Source of the DNA: Aldehydirespirator sp963662645
GTDB lineage: Bacteria; Actinomycetota; Acidimicrobiia; Acidimicrobiales; Aldehydirespiratoraceae
Assembly: GCA_963662645.2 (NCBI GenBank)
Contig: OY759762.1
Location: 3,348,001-3,412,000, forward strand
Direction of reading: 5' to 3'
Length of the DNA: 64,000 nucleotides
Shown here: positions 1 through 9,154 of the stretch, in pieces
How the letters are laid out: each line of letters starts with the position of its first letter
Position numbering within the stretch: position 1 is the stretch's first letter
Program-made: the position numbers and the translations under genes
The notes under the pieces: model-generated
Database searches by the model: none
What the model was told of the DNA's origin: nothing
The model's input: only the letters and a program-made list of their open reading frames with translations

Positions 1-851
1 AGCAATCCCCCGACGAGATGGCCCAGGCCACCGCTCCGTGGTTCAACGTGGAGCCCACCACCGAGGATCAGACCTCCAACCTCCTCGACCTGCTGGTCCA
101 GACCGGCAGATCCGACGGGGCCAGGGTGTTCGTGGTGTCGCACCAGGCCGCGACCGGCGACGAGCCGCTGGTGCTCGAGGGGCTCGGTGCGCGTGGGATC
201 GAGGTGGTGGGCAACGCCGTCCTTGACGCCAACGACGGCGACACCGCTGCCCAGGACCAGCTGATGCAGGTCATTTCCGAACGGATCAGGGCCGACGGGG
301 CCGACACCGTGATGATCAATGGCAACCCGGCCGCCACCATCCGGGGCCTGGGCTTGAACGGGATGCTCGATTCGGTGACCATCTGGAGCAACGACGCCCC
401 CGGGCTCAACAATCTCGGAGAGACCTTCGACCACGAGTGGGCTCGGGACGCCATCGCCTCCGACGGCCCCTCCGAACTCGACATCTGGAACGACGATGTG
501 TTCCAGGACTGCGTGCGGGCGGTCAACGACGCCGGCATCGGGGCCGACCTGCGGCCCACAGCAGAGCTGGCCGACGACGACGAGAACTGGTTCAACCCGA
601 CTCGCCGCTACTGCGGCCATCTGTCGCTGTTCGCGCAGATCGCGGCCGCGGCTGGCCCGGACCTCACGCCCGAGACATTCGAGCAGGCGGCCTACACGCT
701 GACCGACTTCGTTCTGCCGGGTGCTCCGGCGAACTCGCTGTCCCCCACCAAGCTCGGTGCCCGCGACCTGTACCGGCTCACGACCTTCGATCCCGACGTC
801 GGCAACGGCGAGAACGTACCGCTAACCGAGCTCATCGACATCGTCCCATGA
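1..851 (+). CDS. ABC transporter substrate-binding protein, C-terminal part (left-truncated)
   Basis: The reading frame is open to the left edge of the window, so the N-terminus, including any signal peptide, is missing; about 280 residues are visible. The visible part looks like the second lobe of a type I periplasmic binding protein (Leu/Ile/Val-binding family): a hydrophobic strand around VFVVSHQAA, then ADTVMINGNPAA, and a C-terminal segment that lists a processed tail. It lies next to a second binding protein on the opposite strand and two transporter genes of the Liv type, so a role in uptake of amino acids or similar small molecules is likely. The ligand cannot be read from the sequence. 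Confidence 0.7.
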   Translation, partial: QSPDEMAQATAPWFNVEPTTEDQTSNLLDLLVQTGRSDGARVFVVSHQAATGDEPLVLEGLGARGIEVVGNAVLDANDGDTAAQDQLMQVISERIRADGADTVMINGNPAATIRGLGLNGMLDSVTIWSNDAPGLNNLGETFDHEWARDAIASDGPSELDIWNDDVFQDCVRAVNDAGIGADLRPTAELADDDENWFNPTRRYCGHLSLFAQIAAAAGPDLTPETFEQAAYTLTDFVLPGAPANSLSPTKLGARDLYRLTTFDPDVGNGENVPLTELIDIVP

Positions 852-859
852 GCCAGCAG

Positions 860-880
860 GCCGCCGCTAGCGGCTAGCGG
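860..880. terminator. Possible bidirectional hairpin between convergent genes
   Basis: The 22 bp between the two convergent stop codons contain the perfect palindrome GCCGCTAGCGGC (863-874), overlapped by a second arm CTAGCGG. No T-tract follows on either strand, so this is only a candidate terminator. Confidence 0.25.
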
Positions 881-2607
881 GGGGCGGGACGGTACTCGTC
901 GATCGGGGTGATGCAGATGTTCTCTTCACCGAAGGGGGCGGGCTTGGTGCAGGGATACTCGAAGCGCATCGTGTGGATGGCGTCGGGTGCCTGCGTCTTG
1001 CCGGGCCTTATCGTGAACGGCAGCATCTCGTTGGAGTCGATCGGGCCCAGATTGGCCAGCGCCGTGTAGATGTCGGCTCGCGTCGGGTTGTCGCCCGCCG
1101 CATAGATGGCCCGCAGGGCCGTGCGCATGATGTTGCAGACCGTAGCCACCATCCCGTAGGCCGATGAGCCTGAGCCGGACAACCGATCGGCGTTCTCGTG
1201 GTTGGCCCCCGATGGGTTGTTGGCCCCGTAGGTGTCGTTGCACATCTCGTTGAACGGTCGCGGCTCGTAGCCCTCCAGCCGGTAGCCGCCGGTGTCGGCG
1301 TCGTCGATGATCAGAGTGCCGTTGTAGAGGTTGCCGGCCGTCACGCCGCCGAACGCCACCATCTTGGATGACACCAATTCGCCCGCCTGGGCGTTGAAGT
1401 CCGAGGCGTAGAACTGCACGTCGCCGGGTTCGAATCCCTGGTTGGCCATCTCGAGGATGTAGCCCGGGGCGGAGATGACGTTCAGGACGTTGAAGAAGAC
1501 GTCGACGCCCGCAGCCCGCATCCGTTGGACGGACTCCACAACCCCCTCCGTGCATGTGGTGCCACCCCCGCAGCCGATCACGTCGAAGACGGCTACGTCG
1601 ATGCCCTTGGACCGCAGCGTCTCGACGAGGCCAGCCTCCACCGCCTCGTACTGGCCCGGAGTGTCGGGCGCGGCGATGCCGATCGTCTTGCCGTCGAGCT
1701 GACCGCGGTCCGCGAGGTCGACCGCGAGCCAGCGCACGCTCTCCTCCAGCGTCGGCGAAATCGAGATGAGCCGGTCCTCACCCCGGAGCATGAACTCCTC
1801 GCTCTGGCCCTGGGTGGAGATGAACGCGGTCTGGTTCTCCTCGACGATGCACAAGTTGGCCGAGCCCTGGAATCCGCTGGAGTTGAGCAGGATCACGCCC
1901 TTGTGGTCCTCGATGGCCTGGATGCAGGCCGCGTTGCGGTCTTCGTCGATCGTGGCGCCGAGAACCTCTAGTTCGATGGTGTGCAACTCGATCATGCGGC
2001 CCCGCACTCCGCCGCACTGCTCGTTGACCACAGCGGTGAACGCGTCGAACATCTCGGCCACGTTGCCCACCGGAACGGCGAACCCGATCGCTGCGAAGTC
2101 CTCCAGCTTCGACCGCAGGTGCACCAATGAGATCGAGTCGGCCTCGATGCCCGGGTCGGTTGCCACTCTGTCCGGGGCCGGGTCGTGGGTGTGGCAGAAG
2201 GCGTCGAGCTGGGTGAAGGGGTTGTCGCCGCGGTCGAACGTGGCCTGGAACTCGTCGAATATCCCGTCCCGGGGGTCGTCGTAGATGTTCGGTGGCGGAC
2301 CCTCGGGTTCTTCGGCGGGTTCGGGGGCGGCCGGTTCTGTGTCGGTGGCGGGCTCTTCGGCGGGTTCGGCGGCGGCAGGTTCTGTTTCGGGTTCTTCGTC
2401 GGGTTCGGGGGCGGCCGGTTCTGTGTCGGGCTCTTCGTCGGGCTGCGTCGTGTCTGGCTCGGCGGTCTCCGGCTCGGCTTCTGGTGCCTGTGTAGTAGGC
2501 GCCGCCGCGCCGTCATCACCGGACTCCGTCACCTCGCCGCCGCAGGCTGCGGCCACAAGTGCGGTACAGGCAACGAAGGCGAGCACAAGGCGCAGGTATC
2601 TGGTCAT
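874..2607 (-). CDS. Lipoprotein substrate-binding protein, branched-chain amino acid type
   Basis: 577 aa, starting at the ATG at 2607, which begins a lipoprotein signal peptide (MTRYLRLVLAFVACTALV) with Cys22 as probable lipidation site (VAAAC). A longer upstream extension in frame has no signal features and was rejected. Residues about 38-104 are a Glu/Pro/Ala-rich tether; the rest resembles a type I periplasmic binding fold with the hydrophobic segments FVACTALV-like leader, GVILLNSSGF and TIGIAAPDTP. It is transcribed away from the MFS-ATPase fusion gene and convergently to the partial binding protein, suggesting it supplies ligand to the neighbouring Liv-like transporter. Ligand unknown. 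Confidence 0.8.
   Translation of the reverse strand: MTRYLRLVLAFVACTALVAAACGGEVTESGDDGAAAPTTQAPEAEPETAEPDTTQPDEEPDTEPAAPEPDEEPETEPAAAEPAEEPATDTEPAAPEPAEEPEGPPPNIYDDPRDGIFDEFQATFDRGDNPFTQLDAFCHTHDPAPDRVATDPGIEADSISLVHLRSKLEDFAAIGFAVPVGNVAEMFDAFTAVVNEQCGGVRGRMIELHTIELEVLGATIDEDRNAACIQAIEDHKGVILLNSSGFQGSANLCIVEENQTAFISTQGQSEEFMLRGEDRLISISPTLEESVRWLAVDLADRGQLDGKTIGIAAPDTPGQYEAVEAGLVETLRSKGIDVAVFDVIGCGGGTTCTEGVVESVQRMRAAGVDVFFNVLNVISAPGYILEMANQGFEPGDVQFYASDFNAQAGELVSSKMVAFGGVTAGNLYNGTLIIDDADTGGYRLEGYEPRPFNEMCNDTYGANNPSGANHENADRLSGSGSSAYGMVATVCNIMRTALRAIYAAGDNPTRADIYTALANLGPIDSNEMLPFTIRPGKTQAPDAIHTMRFEYPCTKPAPFGEENICITPIDEYRPAPR
2285..2490. repeat. Imperfect tandem repeats coding for the Glu/Pro-rich lipoprotein linker
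   Basis: Reiterated blocks of about 40-45 bp (core GGGGGCGGCCGGTTCTGT and variants) inside the binding-protein gene encode repeats of the type EPAAPEPDEEPETEP. They form a flexible tether between the lipid anchor and the folded domain; such tracts often vary in length between strains. Confidence 0.6.
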
Positions 2608-2784
2608 GGGCCTATCCGTCCTCCAAGTCGACACCGGGATCGGGTCTGAGAGCCAAGTCTTTCCCACTCCGTTTGCGCGCACAAGTCGGCAAGAGAGGCC
2701 CAGCGAATCCCTCCACCCCGCCGCGACTACTGTCTCCGCACCGACCGCGGACGGTCGGTCGGTGCCGTGCCCCGAGGGGAGACA

Positions 2785-5004
2785 ATGGCAGACGACTCGC
2801 CCGAGATGACCGAACCCGCGCCGTCGGTCGCCGATCTGGCGGGGGCGATCCTCGAAGAGGAGGCCAGGCGCCGCGCCGAGCAAGCAGAGCGCGACGCCGA
2901 GACCGTCCTTCCAGACGACCTGCTGCCGGGCGTGGGAGACAGTCCCATGACCCTGCGAGAGGGTCTGCGGGCCGGCGGCAAGGCGACCGTGCTGGTCATG
3001 TTCCTGCTCGCCTTCATGGACGAGATGCCCCGAGCCGTCCGGGTGCTCGCCCCCGACATACAGGACTCGTTGAATATCAGCGACACCGTGCTGTTCGGGA
3101 TCCTCGGCTTCGGCGGCGTGACCCTGGTGCTGGGCGCGGTGCCCATGGCCGCTCTCGCCGATCGGGTGAAGCGGGTGGCCATTGTTCCGGTGGCGTCGGC
3201 GTTCTGGGGCGTGACCACGTTCCTGAGCGGCCTCATCGTCAACCCCTTCCAGCTGTTCCTCACCAACGCGGGCACCGGCTTCGGCCAGGCCTACCGCATT
3301 CCCGTGTCGAACTCGCTGCTGGTGGACACCTACCCGATCCCGGCTCGCAGCCGGATCTTCGCGCTCGAGGGCCTCGGCCGGCCGGTCGGCCAGCTCCTCG
3401 GCCCTCTGATCATCGGAGGCATCGCGGCGCTGGTGGGAGGCGAGGAGCCCTGGCGGGCCGCCTTCTTCGCCGTCGCTGTCGGTCCGGTGGTGGCCGCGGT
3501 CGTGTCTGCTGTGATGCTGCGCGAGCCGCCGAGGGGCCGTTTCGAGAAGGAGGCCGTCTTCGGCGACGACCAGGTGCAGGTCGAGGAGCTGCCGGTGTCG
3601 ATCGGCACCGCCTTCGCCCGGCTCCGCAAGATCAAGACCTTCTACTTCCTGTCCACCGGTGTGGGCGTCCTCGGCTTCGCCCTAATCGCCATCCCCATCC
3701 AGTTCAACCTGCTGCTCGAGGACAAATACGCGATGGGACCCTTCCAGCGGGGCGTCGTCGAGTCGCTCATCTGGGTCGCCGCGCTGATCGGCCTGCCGGT
3801 GGCCGGACGGCTGTTCGACCGGGGGTTCCGCCGCGACCCGGCCGCAATGATGCGTCTGGCGGGCCTGCTCGTGATGGCGACCGGCGTGGTCTACGCAGTG
3901 GCGCTGCCCATGAAGCTCCTGGGCGGGCTGGTCGCGCTGATGGCGCTGGCCCAGACCCTGATCTCCATGGCGTTCATCGCTGCTCCCTCGGTTATCGCGG
4001 CGGTGTCGCCCTATCGCATCCGGGCCCAGGCCTTCGCCCTGCTGCCGGTGTTCATATTCCTGATGGGCGGCTTCTTCGGCGGCCTGATCGTGGGCCAGCT
4101 CTCCGACGCCTACAACGAGCGCACCGCCATGCTCGTGGCCGCGCCGCCGGCCGCGCTGATCGGCGGCGCCCTGATCGCCTACGGCAGCCGCTTCATCCGC
4201 TTCGACATCTCGCGATCGGTCGAGGAGCTGCTCGAGGAGCGCGAGGAGCAGCAGCGGGCCGCCGCCGACCCCGCCTCCGTGCCCGCCCTTCAGGTCCACA
4301 ACCTCGACTTCGCCTACGGGAGCGTGCAGGTGCTCTTCGACGTGTCCCTAGAGGTGGCCCGAGGCGAGGTGCTGGCGCTGCTGGGCACCAACGGAGCGGG
4401 CAAGTCCACCCTGCTGCGGGCCGTGAGCGGGCTCGGCATTCCCGACCGGGGCGTGGTGAGGCTCGGGGGCCGCACCATCACCTACGCCGAGGCCGAGGAC
4501 CGTTTCGCGGCCGGGCTGGTGCAGCTCAGGGGCGGAGCGGGGGTTTTCGACGACCTCTCGGTCGCCGACAACCTCAACGCCTCGGTGCTGGCGTCGGGCC
4601 TGAGCGACGCCGAGGCCGAGGCCCGGGCCGAGCGGGCCTTGAGCCTGTTCCCGGCCCTGGCCGAGCGCACCGCGATCGCGGCGCGCGACCTGTCGGGAGG
4701 GCAGCAGCAGATGCTGGCGCTGGCCATGGCGCTGATGCACGAGCCCGAGGTGCTGCTCATCGACGAGCTCAGCCTGGGGCTCGCCCCGGTCGTGGTGCAG
4801 GAGCTTCTCGGGGTGGTGGAGAGGCTGCGAGAGGACGGGCAGACGATGATCATCGTCGAGCAGTCGCTCAACGTGGCCCTGGCCTTCGCTGACCGGGCCA
4901 TCTTCATGGAGAAGGGCCGCATCCGCTTCGAGGGCTCGGCCCAGGAACTGGCCGAGCGCGACGACCTGGCCCGGGCGGTGTTCCTGGGAGGCGAGGGCGG
5001 ATGA
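2785..5004 (+). CDS. MFS transporter fused to a LivF-type ABC ATPase
   Basis: 739 aa, starting at the ATG at 2785, preceded by a good ribosome site (GAGGGGA, 2774-2780). Residues about 65-470 form a major-facilitator membrane domain with around a dozen hydrophobic segments. A charged linker follows (VEELLEEREEQQRAAADP), then from about residue 499 a complete ABC ATPase: Walker A GTNGAGKST near residue 534, signature LSGGQQQ, Walker B VLLIDELS. The ATPase resembles LivF, the second ATPase of branched-chain amino acid importers. The next gene, 40 bp downstream, carries LivH, LivM and LivG in one chain, so this protein probably supplies the missing LivF subunit. Why it is joined to an MFS permease is not evident. 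Confidence 0.88.
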   Translation: MADDSPEMTEPAPSVADLAGAILEEEARRRAEQAERDAETVLPDDLLPGVGDSPMTLREGLRAGGKATVLVMFLLAFMDEMPRAVRVLAPDIQDSLNISDTVLFGILGFGGVTLVLGAVPMAALADRVKRVAIVPVASAFWGVTTFLSGLIVNPFQLFLTNAGTGFGQAYRIPVSNSLLVDTYPIPARSRIFALEGLGRPVGQLLGPLIIGGIAALVGGEEPWRAAFFAVAVGPVVAAVVSAVMLREPPRGRFEKEAVFGDDQVQVEELPVSIGTAFARLRKIKTFYFLSTGVGVLGFALIAIPIQFNLLLEDKYAMGPFQRGVVESLIWVAALIGLPVAGRLFDRGFRRDPAAMMRLAGLLVMATGVVYAVALPMKLLGGLVALMALAQTLISMAFIAAPSVIAAVSPYRIRAQAFALLPVFIFLMGGFFGGLIVGQLSDAYNERTAMLVAAPPAALIGGALIAYGSRFIRFDISRSVEELLEEREEQQRAAADPASVPALQVHNLDFAYGSVQVLFDVSLEVARGEVLALLGTNGAGKSTLLRAVSGLGIPDRGVVRLGGRTITYAEAEDRFAAGLVQLRGGAGVFDDLSVADNLNASVLASGLSDAEAEARAERALSLFPALAERTAIAARDLSGGQQQMLALAMALMHEPEVLLIDELSLGLAPVVVQELLGVVERLREDGQTMIIVEQSLNVALAFADRAIFMEKGRIRFEGSAQELAERDDLARAVFLGGEGG

Positions 5005-5044
5005 CCAGCCTGGCGCCGGCCTCAGACCCGGGGGATGGGCGCCG

Positions 5045-7957
5045 ATGATCGAGCTCCTCGGCATCACGATCGGCCAGCAGTCGCTGATGTCGGGCCTGGT
5101 GACGGGCCTCACCTATGCGGCCTTCGCGGCCGGGTTCGTGCTGATCTACCGCTCCACCGGCGTGCTCAACTTCGCCCACGGCGAGGTCGGAGCGTTCGGC
5201 GTGGCTCTGTTCGTGCTGTTGCTGGCCCAGTACGGCGTGAACTGGTGGCTGTCGTTCGTGCTTGCGCTGGCGGCCTGTGCGGCCATCGGCATGGCCATCG
5301 AGCTGATCGTGATCAGGCGGCTCTTCGCGTCGCCCCGCCTCGTGGTGCTGATCGCCACCATCGGGGTGGGCCAGATAGTGGTCTTCGCCAAGTTCAGCCT
5401 TCCCAGCGTGGTCACGCCGGGGCCGATCCCGCCGCCGTTCCAGGCGACGTGGACGCCCACCGACCACATCCGCCTGCAGGCCCGGGAGCTGGTCGTGCTG
5501 GCCGTGATCCCGGTGCTGATCGCCTCGCTGGCCTGGTTCATCTCGCGCACCCGCTTCGGGCTGGCCGTTCGGGCCTCGGCCTCCAACGCCGACACGGCCC
5601 GGGTGTACGGCACCTCCCCCCGCCGGACCTCGACGATCGTGTGGACCATCTCGGGGGCGTTCGCAGCGGCCACCGCCATCTTCCTGGCGCCCTTGCAGGG
5701 CATCAACTCGGCCCAGGCCGGGACCGCGGCCATCGCCGAGCCGCTGCTGCTGCGGGTGCTGGTGGTGTCGTTGCTGGCCCGCATGCGCTCACTCCCCGGA
5801 ACGCTGGCCGGCGGGGTGGCGGTGGGCGTGGCCGAGGCGCTCATCCGCACCAACGTGGACTCGGCCAACCGCTCGGTGGTGGACGTGTACCTGTTCCTGG
5901 CCGTGCTCGTGGTGGTGCTGCTGGTGGTGCGCAGCACCGGCGAGCAGGAGTCCTGGTCCCTCGCCCCCCGGGTGCGGGCCATCCCGAGCCGCCTGGAGTC
6001 GCTGTGGTGGGTTCGCCATCTCAACGCCCTCGGATTCGTGGCTCTCTTCGGGTTCTTCACCCTTCTGGGCCTGACCCTGTCCACCGCCAGTTCGCTGTTT
6101 ACTTGGACCAGCATCGTGCTGTTCGCCATGGTGGTGCTGTCGATGACGGTGCTGACCGGCTGGGCCGGCCAGCTGTCTCTCGGCCAGTTCGCCTTCGTCG
6201 GTCTTGGGGGGCTGACCGTCCTCGGGCTGACCCAGGGCAACGACATCCCCGTGCCCTTCGACCTGTTCGATCTGTCGCTGGACCTCCCGTGGGCGCTGGC
6301 CATGGCGGTGGCCACCGCGGTCGGCGTGGTGGTCGCGGTCGTCGTCGGGTTGCCCGCGCTTCGGGTGCGGGGTCTGTTCCTGGCCGTGACAACCCTGGCG
6401 TTCGCGGTGGCGTCGGCGACTTGGCTGTTCCTGCAGGACTTCTTCACCGGGGGCACGAGCTTCCCCCGGCCGGCCGACAAGCCGGTGCTCGATATCGGCC
6501 CGATCCACGTGGACTTCGCGGCGTCGCGCAAGAACTACTACTTCCTGTGCCTGGTTTCTCTGGCGGTGATGGCCGCCGTGGTCGCCCGGCTGCGTCGCAC
6601 CGGCATCGGGCGGTCGTGGATAGCGGTGCGCGACAACGAGGAGATGGCCGCGGCGTCCACCGTGTCGCCCACGCGAATGAAGCTGGCCGCCTTCGGCGTG
6701 GCCGGAGGCATGGCGGCCTTCTCCGGCGGGCTGCTCGTGACCCTGGTGCCCTCCCTGCAGCCCGACTCGCTGTTCCGGGCCAGCGAATCGATCGTGGTGG
6801 TGGCCACCGCCATCATCGGGGGTCTGGGCTCGGTGGCCGGCCCCATCCTGGGGGCGCTGTGGGTGCGGGGAATCCCCCAGATCATTCCCGAGGAGCTCGA
6901 CGACTTGGTGCGGTTGGTGACCAGCAGCATCGGCCTTCTGGTGCTGCTCATGTACTTCCCCGGCGGCTTGCTTCAGATCCTCTACAGCATCCGGGACAAG
7001 CTGCTCGAGCGGGCCGACCGCAGGATGGGGGAGCGGGCGGCTGCCGCCAGTGCTGCGCCTTCACCTGCCGGCGGGGCTTCCGGGGTGCCGGAGTCCGCGC
7101 CTGAGCGAGGCCGGCCCCGTTCGCCGGTGACGAGGAGCCCCGCCCCGGCCGCGGCCGAGCCCGGCCCGGCGCTTCAGACCCGGGACGTGTCGGTGCGATT
7201 CGGCGGCAACACCGCTGTCGACCATGTCTCGGTGCATGTCGAACACGGCGAGTTGGTGGGCTTGATCGGAACCAACGGCGCGGGCAAGTCCACGCTTCTC
7301 AACGCCATCAGCGGTTTCGTCCACGCGCAGGGGCGGGTGTTCGTGCTCGGAACCGACGTGACCGGACGGAGACCTCCGGCCCGCCACGCCCGCGGCCTGG
7401 GGCGGGGATTCCAGGGCGCCCGCGTCTATCCGGGCCTCACGGTGCGGGAGTCGCTGATGGTCGCCCTCGAGGCCCGGTCGCACTCGCGCCTGGTGGCGTC
7501 GATGACCGCGCTGCCGCCCTCGCCCGGCCAGGAGAGGGCCAAGCGGGCCGAGGCCGACGAGATCATCGACTACATGGGCCTCAAGCGCTACGCCGATCAC
7601 TTCGTGGCCACCCTGTCGACCGGCACCCGCCGCATCGTGGAGCTCTCCAGCCTGCTGGCCGTGAAGGCCCGCGTGCTGCTGCTGGACGAGCCGACGGGCG
7701 GTGTGGCCCAGCGGGAGGCCGAGGCGTTCGGCCCGCTCATCAAGCAGGTGCAGGCCGAGCTCGACGCCGCGGTGATCGTCATCGAGCACGACATGCCGCT
7801 CGTGATGGGCATCAGCGACCGGGTCTACTGCCTGGAGGCGGGCGCGGTGATCGCGGAGGGACCGCCCGAGCAGGTCCGCCGGGACCCGCTGGTGATCGCA
7901 AGCTACCTCGGCACATCTGACCAGGCCATAGGCCGCTCCGGCCCGACCGCGCCCTAG
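5045..7957 (+). CDS. LivH-LivM-LivG fusion: two permease domains plus ATPase in one chain
   Basis: 970 aa. Residues 1 to about 300 match a LivH permease (IYRSTGVLNFAHGEVGAFG is the typical LivH motif), about 325-650 a LivM permease (LTGWAGQLSLGQFAFVGLGG), and about 700-960 a LivG ATPase (Walker A GTNGAGKST at about 742, Walker B VLLLDEPTGG, H-loop VIEHDMPLV). The ABC signature reads LSTGTRR rather than the usual LSYGQQR. A Pro/Ala-rich linker (residues about 660-700) joins the membrane and ATPase parts. It follows the MFS-LivF fusion by 40 bp, probably in one transcript. Together they would give all four core subunits of a branched-chain-amino-acid-type importer from two genes. Substrate unknown. 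Confidence 0.9.
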   Translation: MIELLGITIGQQSLMSGLVTGLTYAAFAAGFVLIYRSTGVLNFAHGEVGAFGVALFVLLLAQYGVNWWLSFVLALAACAAIGMAIELIVIRRLFASPRLVVLIATIGVGQIVVFAKFSLPSVVTPGPIPPPFQATWTPTDHIRLQARELVVLAVIPVLIASLAWFISRTRFGLAVRASASNADTARVYGTSPRRTSTIVWTISGAFAAATAIFLAPLQGINSAQAGTAAIAEPLLLRVLVVSLLARMRSLPGTLAGGVAVGVAEALIRTNVDSANRSVVDVYLFLAVLVVVLLVVRSTGEQESWSLAPRVRAIPSRLESLWWVRHLNALGFVALFGFFTLLGLTLSTASSLFTWTSIVLFAMVVLSMTVLTGWAGQLSLGQFAFVGLGGLTVLGLTQGNDIPVPFDLFDLSLDLPWALAMAVATAVGVVVAVVVGLPALRVRGLFLAVTTLAFAVASATWLFLQDFFTGGTSFPRPADKPVLDIGPIHVDFAASRKNYYFLCLVSLAVMAAVVARLRRTGIGRSWIAVRDNEEMAAASTVSPTRMKLAAFGVAGGMAAFSGGLLVTLVPSLQPDSLFRASESIVVVATAIIGGLGSVAGPILGALWVRGIPQIIPEELDDLVRLVTSSIGLLVLLMYFPGGLLQILYSIRDKLLERADRRMGERAAAASAAPSPAGGASGVPESAPERGRPRSPVTRSPAPAAAEPGPALQTRDVSVRFGGNTAVDHVSVHVEHGELVGLIGTNGAGKSTLLNAISGFVHAQGRVFVLGTDVTGRRPPARHARGLGRGFQGARVYPGLTVRESLMVALEARSHSRLVASMTALPPSPGQERAKRAEADEIIDYMGLKRYADHFVATLSTGTRRIVELSSLLAVKARVLLLDEPTGGVAQREAEAFGPLIKQVQAELDAAVIVIEHDMPLVMGISDRVYCLEAGAVIAEGPPEQVRRDPLVIASYLGTSDQAIGRSGPTAP

Positions 7958-8065
7958 CCCGCGCCGACGCCGGCCACCAGGCGGCCGCGTCCACCGGGCG
8001 GTCGGGTCCACCAGGCGGCCGCGTCCGCGACGGCGGCGGGCGCTGCGTGACAGACTCTCCCGTTG

Positions 8066-9043
8066 ATGGGGCCGTTCATCGGGGTGCTTGCACAGGCCGA
8101 CAGCGAGGCGCTGCTTCACGACGAGTTGACGAGCGGCGACTGGATCCAGGCCGGGATCGTGCTGGTCGGCAGCCTGGTGCTGGCGGTGGCGGTCTCCAAG
8201 ATCCTGCGCCGGGTTGTGGCCCGCGGGATCGGTCACGGCTTCGCGTCCATCCTGACGTCGCGGTTCCTCGGCTATGCGGTGTTCATTGTCGGCCTGTCGT
8301 ACGCGCTCACCGTGCTGGGCGTGCGGGTGGGTCCGCTGCTCGGCGCCCTGGGCCTCGGCGGTCTGGTGCTGGCGCTGGCCCTGCAGGGGGTGGTCGGCAA
8401 CTTCGTGTCGTCGGTGATCCTGCAGACGCGCCGGCCTTACACGGTGGGCGACACCGTCGAACTGGACGGCCGGCTGGGCGTGGTGGCCGACATCGACTCC
8501 CGCACCACCCAGATCCGCGGCCTCGACGGCACCCACATCCGCATTCCCAACGCCAACGTGGCCTCCGCCACCATCGTCAACCTGACCCGGGAACCGATCA
8601 GACGCAGCTCGCTGGCCGTCGGCGTGGCCTACGACACCGACCTGCAGCAAGCGACCGACGCTGTCTACGAGGCTCTCGACCGTGTGCCCAGGGTGCTGGC
8701 GGAGCCGGAGCCGGCGGTCAACCTGGACGGCTTCGGTGATTCCAGCATCGGCTTCAACGTCCTCTACTGGCACGCCAGCGACGTCCCCTCAGAGCTGGCC
8801 GCCCGCCACGATCTGCTGCTGGCCATACATCAGGCGTTCGCAGCCTCCTCCATCACCATCGCCTTCCCGCAGGTGACGGTGTGGAGCGGCCAGCAGCGCC
8901 CAGATCGGCTGTACGGAGGCACCGTTGGCGAGGTCCGCTCCCGCTATCCCGGGCTTGATCAACAGGAGCCCGAACCCGGACGACGCGTCCCGCAGTGGCG
9001 CCTGCCGGGCCGCCGCTCCCCGGACCGCCGCTCAGCCGAGTAG
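8066..9043 (+). CDS. Small-conductance mechanosensitive channel (MscS family)
   Basis: 325 aa with three N-terminal hydrophobic segments and the MscS pore helix and beta domain: a Gly/Ala/Leu-rich pore stretch (LLGALGLGGLVLALALQG), then VGDTVELDGRLGVVADID and THIRIPNANV, the usual beta-domain signatures. These channels open under membrane tension and release solutes during hypo-osmotic shock. The start is the ATG at 8066; a TTG directly before it is also possible. The last about 40 residues are Pro/Arg-rich and probably disordered. The gene stands alone between the Liv locus and a convergent TauE-type gene. Confidence 0.88.
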   Translation: MGPFIGVLAQADSEALLHDELTSGDWIQAGIVLVGSLVLAVAVSKILRRVVARGIGHGFASILTSRFLGYAVFIVGLSYALTVLGVRVGPLLGALGLGGLVLALALQGVVGNFVSSVILQTRRPYTVGDTVELDGRLGVVADIDSRTTQIRGLDGTHIRIPNANVASATIVNLTREPIRRSSLAVGVAYDTDLQQATDAVYEALDRVPRVLAEPEPAVNLDGFGDSSIGFNVLYWHASDVPSELAARHDLLLAIHQAFAASSITIAFPQVTVWSGQQRPDRLYGGTVGEVRSRYPGLDQQEPEPGRRVPQWRLPGRRSPDRRSAE

Positions 9044-9154
9044 GCCGTTCACAACGGGAGCCAACCTGCTGGCTGTCTTCGCCTCAAGATCTCGGGTGAC
9101 TAGTGGGTCGCTCACATCCCATAACCACCCCGAGAACTTGGGAGAACCTGCTGG

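Noticed and set aside
1421..1440. GGTTCGAATCCC, resembling the T-arm of a tRNA
   Set aside because: It lies inside the binding-protein gene, and no acceptor or anticodon arm can be built around it.
2559..4892. 777-codon frame overlapping the MFS-ATPase gene
   Set aside because: It is Arg/Gly/Ala-rich, the alternative-frame signature of GC-rich coding DNA; the MFS-ATPase frame carries all the motifs.
7061..8773. 570-codon minus-strand frame over the LivG part and MscS gene
   Set aside because: It is a shadow of two well-supported genes and has no recognisable domains or ribosome site.
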